A stretch of 64,000 nucleotides of DNA from JBFWUW01 sp050247075 (GTDB lineage: Bacteria > Planctomycetota > Planctomycetia > Pirellulales > JBFWUW01): positions 1 to 64,000 of the forward strand of contig JBFWUW010000009.1 in the NCBI GenBank assembly GCA_050247075.1, given 5' to 3'. Below, in pieces: positions 44,801 to 50,993 of this stretch (positions are counted from its first letter, which is position 1; each line of letters begins with the position of its first letter). Position numbers and translations under genes: made by a program. The notes beneath the pieces are model-generated. The model was not told the DNA's origin and searched no databases. It saw only the letters and a list, made by a program, of their open reading frames with translations.

Positions 44801-44840
44801 GGTACCAGGGATGCTCGAAGTCGATGGGTGAGTTGAACAT
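41811..44840 (-). CDS. Large VWA/GATase-like membrane protein
   Basis: A 1009-residue protein. Two N-terminal membrane helices (WYLCLLALVPLVWWL and VVLLLRTTVMVALILALA) precede a VWA domain with metal site LLDQSRS. Next is a class I GATase-like domain (VLLIEDANNPGEFKFLVERL ... CGLIMLGGPNSFGAGG). A second VWA-type segment follows (IIISDGDPAPPTASVIQGYI). A last helix (WYLLLLLAGCVFFADVFF) precedes a long charged cytoplasmic tail. This arrangement is found in BatA/glutamine amidotransferase-like proteins near MoxR operons. Start 44840 is chosen because codons further up are dispersed repeats. Confidence 0.85.
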   Translation of the reverse strand: MFNSPIDFEHPWYLCLLALVPLVWWLSRRSLSGLGPVRRWVVLLLRTTVMVALILALADMQKVRTSERVTVIYLLDQSRSIPIEQRRQIIKYFNSMVQTHRQGEDKVSAIVFGREAAIEIPPFDDNVQMQETIESLVDPDATNLEAAFKLAQGLFAEDSAKRVVVVSDGNQNLGNALQQARGLADAGIGIDVVPIRYIAAGDVSIEKVTVPSDVQKGQPFDLRVVVNNATDPTPDNPGIVGGDLIVYQKTDGQPVILSQEHVNLKPGKHVYTIRQEINQPDFYTYEARFVPDDAAQDTVQQNNKAGTFTLIRGSGQVLLIEDANNPGEFKFLVERLQANKLEVTVRPSNQMFATLPELQPFDTVILGNVPKEEFSEEQEKMLVRNTEFMGCGLIMLGGPNSFGAGGWANSEIEKALPVDCQIKNAKVVPKGALAMLMHASELAQGNFWQKKIADEALKTLGGQDYCGVLHWDGNVRWLWAPGTGMLRVSGAREMMRAKISQMTPGDMPDFAPAMVEARLGFGRLPDAAVKHMIIISDGDPAPPTASVIQGYINNKITISTVAVGTHGPAGSNILRQIANKTGGKYYVVNSQNALPRIFQKEARRVAKPLIHENKNGMTPQVTSFHEILNGIDDGLPPFTGYVMTTRKENPLVEIPLLAPEPQSKDNNTLLAAWTFGLGRSVAFTSDAGSRWTADWNAWGNYDKFFSQMVRWSMRPAGDQGKFTVSTDVQDEKVRVVVTALDKDDKFVNFLDIGASALGPDLDPRDIKLEQTAPGRYVGTFDAKDAGSYFLMLNPGAGQAPIRAGIDVPYSAEFKDRTTDDALLVNLAALQPKGGLPGKLIEDKVQGDGQNELLAVNPFRRDLPKARSSQDAWYLLLLLAGCVFFADVFFRRVTVNFDWLPPLMAKARDKLLRREASATPPEYMQRLRSRKAEVSENLEQRRAAARFEPEPGTSPPSQPLETLMPGGGTSIPPPPPKAADSGLAPEKEQESYTSRLLKAKKKVWDEKKET

Positions 44841-45114
44841 GAGATCGGCACGCGGCTTTAGCCATTTGTAGGAGGCGATTCCATCGCCGAATGGAACGAC
44901 ATTACCCGCCCCCATCGGCGATGGAATCGCCTCCTATAACCTCGTTTCGGCGATGGAATCGCCTCCTACAGACTTTGAAACGCTGGACGAATTGCCTTGT
45001 GCCGGAAGATAAGAAAACCGTCGGAGACTTCCGAACCACGAAATGTACGAACGGACATGCAGGCACGCCACCATCCCGCCGGGGCGGGCCGTCAGCTTAC
45101 ATCAGATTCTCGCC
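44841..45114. repeat. Three 'GGCGATGGAATCGCCTCC' palindromes
   Basis: Three units of the dispersed palindrome (44867-44970), one inverted, precede the VWA gene's start. The remaining 140 bases show no recognisable feature. Confidence 0.65.
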
Positions 45115-47313
45115 CTACTCCAACACATGCTCCAAGGTCAATGCGTCGGCGGGTGCGTTGGCGGCTAAGGCAAAGGGGACGGTCCACGTTACCCGGCCCA
45201 TTTTGCACAATCCGCCGGGGCCTTCCTTGCAGTAGTAATACGTCACCGTAACGTCCACGGTGTCTTTGTCTCCGCCGGCCGTAACGGGCAGGGGAATCTC
45301 GAACTCGGCCGCGGGCTCCTTGAGCTTCGTCGTCTTGCCAATGGCGGTGCGATCGACCGCCCCTTGCGGCGTGGTTGGCTGGACACGATAGGACATGGGG
45401 GCCTTGGGGTTGACCTTGTAACCCTCGGGAAGTTGCAGTTTGACCGCTAACGAAACCTTTTCATCCACGGCTTTGACCTCGCGGCTTTCGACCGCCACGC
45501 GGGTGCCGGCATCTTCTTGGATCGGCGCGGTCTCGGCCGGAGCGGTTGGGGGCTGCAAGCCAGAAATTTGCAGTGTCGATACACGATTGTCGGATTTCAG
45601 ATCGACCACGCGAATGGCATGGTTGTTGGTGTCGGCCACAAATAGCTTGCCGGCGGCGTAACTCAAACCGGCCGGTTCATCGAAGGTGGCCGGTTCGTCC
45701 GTGTTGCCGGGCTTGAGCTGCCCCACCAACGTCGTGCAGCTTTTCTTGTCCAGGTCGATGACTTTGAGCTTGTTGTTATAGGTATCGGCCACGTAGAGCA
45801 GCCCCTCGTGGAAGGCAACACCCAGCGGATGCTGCAAACGCACCGACCGGCCCGTGCCGTCGATATCGCCGAATTTGAACAGCCGGCCGTTGGGCAAGTG
45901 CGACGTGCCGACCACCGTTTTGACCTTTTTCTTGGAATCGAAGGGTACGGCCCGGATGGAGCTCCCCTCGCTGTCGGCGACATAGAGATACTCGCCATCG
46001 CTGGCCAGGCCGCTCGGTTGGGCGAACGACGAGAAGCCCTCGACATAGGGCTGTGCTGGCAGGAGCGCCCCGTCGACAATATCCTCGCGGCCATTGCCGG
46101 CGTAAGGGCCGATTTCTTTTTCGTCCAGCGTCATCTTCCAAATCTGGTGCGGTCCCGCCATGGCGATGTACAAATCCTCGCCATGAACCAACAGATCCCA
46201 AGGGCTATTCAATTCCGTGGCCCGCGGCACCCCCACGAATCTCTTGGGGAGCCCCTTGGGGCCAAAGTTGAGCAGGGCCTGCCGGTCGAAACCGGGCCAG
46301 GCATTATGTCCTTGGTGGCCCAGGCCGGCGATGGAAGCGACTCGTTTTTGCAGGAGATCAACCTTGCGCAGCATGTGGTTTTCGGTATCGGCCACGTACA
46401 ACGTCTCGCCCAAAAGCGCCATGCCTTGCGGCTTGTTGAAGCTGCACTGCTCGTACCCGCCATCGGCGCGCCCGATGGCCCCGGAACCGATGATCTCGAC
46501 CAACGATCCATCGAGCTGGGTGACAACAATGCGGTTGTGGTTGCTGTCGGCGATGTAGATCCGGTCGCTGGCTTCATCGGCCAAGACCTTGCCGGGAAAA
46601 CGCAACGGCGTATCGACCGCGGAATGGGCCTCTAGCTCAAATCGCACGGGCGTTTCGTCGAGCAGGCCATTCTCTTTGTAATACGGAATCGCATGTTTGA
46701 AGAACCTGTCGAGCACTTCAAAGGTTACCTCACCACTTTCCTGGGCGATGACTTCTCCCTCCGGGTCGATCACCCGCAGGCTGGGCCAACTGTTCACGCG
46801 AAAGTTATCCCATACCGCGTGGTTGGAATCGTTAATGACCGGGTGTTCGATCTCGTACCGCAACACCGCCTCGGCAATGTTCTTAGAGTCTTCCTCCGTG
46901 GCAAACTTGGCCGAGTGGACGCCGATCACCACGATCTGATTGGGGTAAGCTTGTTCCAGCTTCTTCAGTTCCGGCAAGATATGCATGCAGTTGATGCAGC
47001 AATAAGTCCAGAAATCGAGCAAGACAAATTTGCCCTTGAGGTCTGCCAGCGTCAGCGGCCCGTCGGTGTTGATCCAGGCTACGCCGCCGTCCAGTTCGGG
47101 TGATGCACGGCGATTAGGAAAAGGATGATCGCCAACCGGCTTTTTCTTCTGGGCGGCAAATCGCACGGGAACCTGGCCAGAGGCATCTTCTGCCCATTGA
47201 GACAGCGTGGGAATGTCGTCATGGCCGCGGCCCAACAGCATCCAGGCCCCCAATGCCAAAACACCCACCGTCCAAGCCAGGTTGACCGTCCGGCGGCGAT
47301 TGTGAGACTTCAT
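45115..47313 (-). CDS. Thioredoxin-NHL repeat protein (NHLRC2-like)
   Basis: A 732-residue exported or membrane-tethered protein. An N-terminal signal/anchor (VNLAWTVGVLALGAWMLL) precedes a thioredoxin-like domain with FWTYCCINCMHILPEL (Cys106-x-x-Cys109). NHL-type beta-propeller repeats follow (IYIADSNHNRIVV, LYVADTENHMLRKV, LYVADTYNNKLKV), then a C-terminal beta domain (VTVTYYYCKEGPGGLC). The Trx-NHL order and the CINC site match eukaryotic NHLRC2 and its bacterial relatives. Redox role is likely but substrates are unknown. The start at 47313 has GGAG six bases upstream; ATG at 47325 is an alternative. It is divergent from the phosphatase-cytochrome gene. Confidence 0.85.
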   Translation of the reverse strand: MKSHNRRRTVNLAWTVGVLALGAWMLLGRGHDDIPTLSQWAEDASGQVPVRFAAQKKKPVGDHPFPNRRASPELDGGVAWINTDGPLTLADLKGKFVLLDFWTYCCINCMHILPELKKLEQAYPNQIVVIGVHSAKFATEEDSKNIAEAVLRYEIEHPVINDSNHAVWDNFRVNSWPSLRVIDPEGEVIAQESGEVTFEVLDRFFKHAIPYYKENGLLDETPVRFELEAHSAVDTPLRFPGKVLADEASDRIYIADSNHNRIVVTQLDGSLVEIIGSGAIGRADGGYEQCSFNKPQGMALLGETLYVADTENHMLRKVDLLQKRVASIAGLGHQGHNAWPGFDRQALLNFGPKGLPKRFVGVPRATELNSPWDLLVHGEDLYIAMAGPHQIWKMTLDEKEIGPYAGNGREDIVDGALLPAQPYVEGFSSFAQPSGLASDGEYLYVADSEGSSIRAVPFDSKKKVKTVVGTSHLPNGRLFKFGDIDGTGRSVRLQHPLGVAFHEGLLYVADTYNNKLKVIDLDKKSCTTLVGQLKPGNTDEPATFDEPAGLSYAAGKLFVADTNNHAIRVVDLKSDNRVSTLQISGLQPPTAPAETAPIQEDAGTRVAVESREVKAVDEKVSLAVKLQLPEGYKVNPKAPMSYRVQPTTPQGAVDRTAIGKTTKLKEPAAEFEIPLPVTAGGDKDTVDVTVTYYYCKEGPGGLCKMGRVTWTVPFALAANAPADALTLEHVLE

Positions 47314-47640
47314 CGCATTCTCCATCTCGATTTTGTCGTAAATGCCCAACATGTAGGAGGCGATTCCATCGCCGATGAGCCTGTAGCCGCCTCTGACGGC
47401 GACAATGCGGTTTCCATCGCCGCACCGTGGACCCATGCAGGCAGCTTGATCTATCCTACCCGACCGTTCCCGGCGGGAAAAGCAATTCGAGCCGGTTCTT
47501 GACCCGGCGGTTGGTGCGGTGCATCTCCAACAGGTTATGATGTCCGCGGGGTACACGGACCTGCTCCGCCCGCTTGTACGTACCGTTCTGGCGGTTTGTT
47601 TGGACCTGCCTCTCGTTTTTCGACCCGCGAGCCAACAATC
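47314..47640. promoter_or_regulatory. Divergent spacer between the Trx-NHL gene and the phosphatase-cytochrome gene
   Basis: It contains two units of the 'GTAGGAGGCGATTCCATCGC' repeat (47352-47415). The remaining part shows no clear promoter boxes. The two genes share this region, so common regulation is possible. Confidence 0.4.
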
Positions 47641-48645
47641 ATGCGTGCCGATCGAACCATTGCGATAGTGCTTGGCATCGTGGCCCTGGCGTGCAATGGT
47701 TGCGGCCAGAACTCGCCATCGGGCGCTCCAGCGGCGGCGGACAACGCTATGATCGCCGCACCCTTGCCGCGGCGATTGCCGGTGGAGCATCTGCCGAATG
47801 CCATCCGGTTGCACCCCAAGGTTGTTTCGGGCGGACAGCCCGAAGGGGAAGCAGCCTTTGCGGAACTGCGCGATCTGGGCATCAAGACCGTCATCAGCGT
47901 GGATGGAGCCAGGCCCGATGTGCCGTTGGCCAAAAAATATGGCCTGCGGTACGTTCATTTGCCGCACGGCTACGACGGAGTCCCCGAACAACGCGGGCGA
48001 GAACTGGCCAAAGCGATTCGCGATTTGCCCGGCCCGATCTATCTCCACTGCCACCACGGCAAGCACCGCAGCCCGGCGGCCGCGGTGGTTGGTTGTGTCA
48101 TGGCTGGTCTGGTGCCGCCCCAGCAGGCGGGCGCGACGTTGCAATTCGCCGGAACCAGCCCCAACTACAAGGGCTTGTACGAAACGGCCGAAGCCGCCCG
48201 CCGGTTGGACGACGCTTTGCTGGATGCCTTGCAGGCTGATTTTCCGGAAACGGCCCAATTGCCACCATTTCAAGAAGCCATGGTGGCCGTGGAACATACG
48301 CACGATCACCTCAAGCTGATTGAGGCCGCCGGCTGGAAGACGCCCGCCGCACACCCGGCACTCGATCCCGCGCACGAGGCGCTGTTGCTGCGCGAGCATT
48401 TCACGGAACTGCTGCGAGGAGAGATGGCCCAGCAGCAACCGGAACAATTTGGCCGGTTGTTGCAAAACAGCGAACAGGCTGGCCACGCTTTGGAAGACGC
48501 CCTGTTGGCTTGGAAGGCCGCCGGCCAGCCAGAACCGATCCCGGATGGGATTTCGTCGGCCTTGGCGCGAATTACCAAAGACTGCAAGGCCTGCCATGAG
48601 TCCTTTCGCGATGTCCCCTTGAGCAAAAAGCCCAATAAGCTTTGA
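47641..48645 (+). CDS. Lipoprotein fusing a CX5R phosphatase domain to a cytochrome c'-like C-terminus
   Basis: A 334-residue protein. The signal (IAIVLGIVALACNGCG) offers a lipobox Cys. Residues about 60-180 form a protein-tyrosine/dual-specificity-phosphatase-like domain. Its active-site loop is HCHHGKHRS (Cys137, Arg143), preceded by VVSGGQPEGEAAFAELRDLG as in DUF442/BLH-type phosphatases. Residues about 220-334 are helical and end with CKACH (Cys315, Cys318, His319), the position typical of class II cytochromes c' and c-556. Such a fusion would place a phosphatase and a covalent haem on one exported protein. Start 47641 is at the head of the signal peptide. Confidence 0.8.
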   Translation: MRADRTIAIVLGIVALACNGCGQNSPSGAPAAADNAMIAAPLPRRLPVEHLPNAIRLHPKVVSGGQPEGEAAFAELRDLGIKTVISVDGARPDVPLAKKYGLRYVHLPHGYDGVPEQRGRELAKAIRDLPGPIYLHCHHGKHRSPAAAVVGCVMAGLVPPQQAGATLQFAGTSPNYKGLYETAEAARRLDDALLDALQADFPETAQLPPFQEAMVAVEHTHDHLKLIEAAGWKTPAAHPALDPAHEALLLREHFTELLRGEMAQQQPEQFGRLLQNSEQAGHALEDALLAWKAAGQPEPIPDGISSALARITKDCKACHESFRDVPLSKKPNKL

Positions 48646-48647
48646 GC

Positions 48648-48712
48648 TATCAGCGGAGAAGCGTAAGAGCCGTCAGCGGAGAAGCTGTCAGCCATCAGCT
48701 TGTCTGCCATCC
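48648..48712. repeat. Two copies of the 'GTCAGCGGAGAAGCTGTCAG' repeat
   Basis: Directly after the phosphatase-cytochrome stop codon, two tandem units of the dispersed palindrome occur. Confidence 0.7.
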
Positions 48713-48820
48713 GCCATGGAATATTCGGCGGGTGCCCGGGTCCGTAGCGAAGCGCATGGCCCAGCCAATCTCGATTTTCATCCTTCATCCTTCCGCCTTC
48801 CTCCTTTCCTCCCGCCGGTG

Positions 48821-48836
48821 GTGAGTGTATACTAAC
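48821..48836 (+). promoter_or_regulatory. Candidate TetR operator overlapping a -10 box upstream of the tetR gene
   Basis: GTGAGTGTATACTAAC is a dyad of the form GTNAGTNNNNACTNAC. TATACT within it (48828-48833) is a good -10 box. It lies 20 bases before the regulator's start. A similar site occurs before the RND adaptor gene. Confidence 0.5.
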
Positions 48837-48856
48837 CACCATCGAAAGGGTCTCGC

Positions 48857-49561
48857 ATGAAACAATCAGTCAAGTCACCCAAGCTTTCCAGCCAGGAGCG
48901 CCGCGCGGCGATTCTGAAGTCGGTGCAAAATGTTTTCGCGCAGAAGGGGTTCGACGGCACCACCACCCGCGAACTTTCCGACGCGGCTGGTGTCTCGGAA
49001 GCGTTGTTGTTCAAGCATTTTCCGAACAAGGAAGCCCTCTTCTCCGCCATGCAGGAGTCGCTTTGCAGCGAGCAGGACCAGGTGCGTTACGACCGCCTGA
49101 CGGCGCTGGAGCCTTCCGCCCTGACGCTGGTGCTGATGGTCCACTTTTTGTTCTCGCGGCTGGTCAGCCGGTCGATGTCGGGCGACGAGGAATTTGCCAA
49201 CCAAATGCGGCTGATGTTGCGCAGTTTGGCGGAAGATGGTGACTTTTCCCGGATTCTCTTTCGCCGGCCCGCCACGCGGTGGGTGCCCAAAGTCGAGGAG
49301 TGCGTGCAAGCCGCGGTAGCCAGTGGCGACATGCCGGCCAGCCCCCTGTTAGCCAACTTGCGCGGCTGGTTTGTGCAGCATTTGGCGGTGATGGTCTCCC
49401 TGGTGACAATTCCCGATAAGCCGGTGGCGGACTATGGCGTGCCTCAAGAAAAGCTGGTGGAAGAGGCGGTCTGGTTTGCTCTCCGCGGCATGGGTATGCC
49501 AGACGAGGCCATTCGCCGCTATTACAACCCGCAAGCGCTGTCTTTACTGGGAACCCTTTGA
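48857..49561 (+). CDS. TetR-family regulator of the RND pump genes
   Basis: A 234-residue TetR protein with the N-terminal helix-turn-helix (RRAAILKSVQNVFAQKGF followed by TTTRELSDAAGVSEALLFKHF). The C-terminal ligand domain is helical and non-diagnostic. It lies 70 bases before the membrane-fusion gene on the same strand, so it probably represses that gene and itself, using the shared dyad at 48821 and 49600. Confidence 0.9.
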   Translation: MKQSVKSPKLSSQERRAAILKSVQNVFAQKGFDGTTTRELSDAAGVSEALLFKHFPNKEALFSAMQESLCSEQDQVRYDRLTALEPSALTLVLMVHFLFSRLVSRSMSGDEEFANQMRLMLRSLAEDGDFSRILFRRPATRWVPKVEECVQAAVASGDMPASPLLANLRGWFVQHLAVMVSLVTIPDKPVADYGVPQEKLVEEAVWFALRGMGMPDEAIRRYYNPQALSLLGTL

Positions 49562-49599
49562 TCTTTTCCCCACGATGATCCTTATCCCACCACGGGTGG

Positions 49600-49621
49600 G
49601 TAAGTACACACTAGTTCTTAC
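49600..49621 (+). promoter_or_regulatory. Candidate TetR operator before the RND membrane-fusion gene
   Basis: A 22-base imperfect palindrome with outer arms GTAAG and CTTAC. Its left part, GTAAGTACACACTA, matches GTGAGTGTATACTA upstream of tetR at 10 of 14 positions, all four differences being transitions. It lies 10 bases before the preferred start codon. Confidence 0.5.
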
Positions 49622-49631
49622 GAGGCCCCGC

Positions 49632-50912
49632 GTGAACGCCCCCTCCCGCATCAACTGGCTGGCATGGATGTCGCTGGGAGTTTTGTTCTTTACCGGATGC
49701 ATGCCCGAATCCAAGGCCCCCGCGGCCGGCCCGCCCCCCGTCCCCAAGGCCGAGGTCGATGTCTGCCTGCCGGTCTTTGCCGAGGTCGTCGACCATGAGG
49801 ACTTTACCGGCCAGACCGACGCCGTCGAGATGATAGAGATTCGCTCGCGCGTGACGGGCTATCTCGACAAGGTGCTGTTTGAGCACGGTGCCGAGGTCGA
49901 TGCGAACCAGATTTTGTTCGAGGTCGATCCCCGTTCGTACCAGGCCGAACTGGAGCGCGCCGATGCCATGATCGCCCAAAGCGAAGCCCGGCTGAAACGG
50001 CTGCGCGCCGACTATCGCCGCTCCGAGACATTGCTGCCTACCGGGGGCATTACGCGGCAGCAGTTCGACCTGGTCTCGGCCGATCTGGCCGACGCTGAAG
50101 CGGTTCTCAAATCGTCGCGGGCGTCGCGCGATCTGGCGGAACTGAATTTGAGCTACACCAAGATCAAGGCCCCGATCCGGGGGCGGGTGAGCGAGCCGTT
50201 CATCGACGAGGGAAATCTGGTCAAGGGGGACGACACCATTCTAACGCGGATCGTCACCCAAGATCCGATGTTCGTCTACTTCGACATCGACGAGCGGACG
50301 ATGCTGCAACTGCGGCGGCGGGACCGGGCACGCTCGGCCGAAACGGGCGGCGGGCGGAAGTCTGGCGGAGATACGGACAAACTGACGATCTATATGCAAT
50401 TGGCCGACGAGGAAGATTTTCCGCACCAGGGCCAACTCGACTTCGAGGAGAACCGGGTCGATTCCGGGACCGGCACACTGCGCGTGCGGGGAGTTTTCGA
50501 CAATCACCAGCGGTTGCTTTCTCCGGGGCTGTTCGTGCGCGTGCGGCTGCCGATTGGCGAGCCGCACCAGGCGATTGTCATTCCCGAGCGGGCTATCGGC
50601 ACCGACCAGGGGCAAAAATTTGTCTACGTGGTGGGGGCGGATGGCAAAGCCGAATACCGCCGGTTGAAGGTCGGCCGCTTGCAACATGGCATGCGCGAAG
50701 TCAAGGAAGGCCTGACGCCGGAAGATAGAATTGTGGTCAGCGGCTTGCAGCGCGTGCGGCCCGGCGCGGACGTCGAAGCCAAGCTGGTGGACGCCACGGC
50801 CACGTCCAACCCCACCCCGCCGACACCCGCCCCCAAGGAAGAGGCAGACACCAAGAGCAACGAGAAGAAGCCGCCGTCCACGAAAGGCAAGTCCGCGGCC
50901 AGGCGAAAGTAA
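49632..50912 (+). CDS. RND efflux periplasmic adaptor (membrane-fusion) lipoprotein
   Basis: A 426-residue HlyD/AcrA-type adaptor. The GTG at 49632 has GAGG six bases upstream and opens a lipoprotein signal (MNAPSRINWLAWMSLGVLFF, then TGC); the ATG at 49575 would add 19 residues before it. Adaptor landmarks: EDFTGQTDAVEMIEIRSRVT, a helical hairpin (QAELERADAMIAQSEARLKR), LNLSYTKIKAPIRGRVS and GTLRVRGVFDN. The C-terminal 45 residues are a Pro/Lys-rich tail. It serves both RND genes downstream. Confidence 0.9.
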   Translation: MNAPSRINWLAWMSLGVLFFTGCMPESKAPAAGPPPVPKAEVDVCLPVFAEVVDHEDFTGQTDAVEMIEIRSRVTGYLDKVLFEHGAEVDANQILFEVDPRSYQAELERADAMIAQSEARLKRLRADYRRSETLLPTGGITRQQFDLVSADLADAEAVLKSSRASRDLAELNLSYTKIKAPIRGRVSEPFIDEGNLVKGDDTILTRIVTQDPMFVYFDIDERTMLQLRRRDRARSAETGGGRKSGGDTDKLTIYMQLADEEDFPHQGQLDFEENRVDSGTGTLRVRGVFDNHQRLLSPGLFVRVRLPIGEPHQAIVIPERAIGTDQGQKFVYVVGADGKAEYRRLKVGRLQHGMREVKEGLTPEDRIVVSGLQRVRPGADVEAKLVDATATSNPTPPTPAPKEEADTKSNEKKPPSTKGKSAARRK

Positions 50913-50993
50913 ACGTCGCGGCCAGGCTCCCACAAAAGTTGACTTGCCTTTGCGGCATCCCACGAATTAAAGTTTTCCCCTTGAGACCCGCTT

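Noticed and set aside
47314..48597. An N-terminal extension of the Trx-NHL gene to 48597
   Set aside because: The extension lies antisense to the phosphatase-cytochrome gene and includes dispersed repeats; the ATG at 47313 has a proper ribosome-binding site and a membrane anchor follows.
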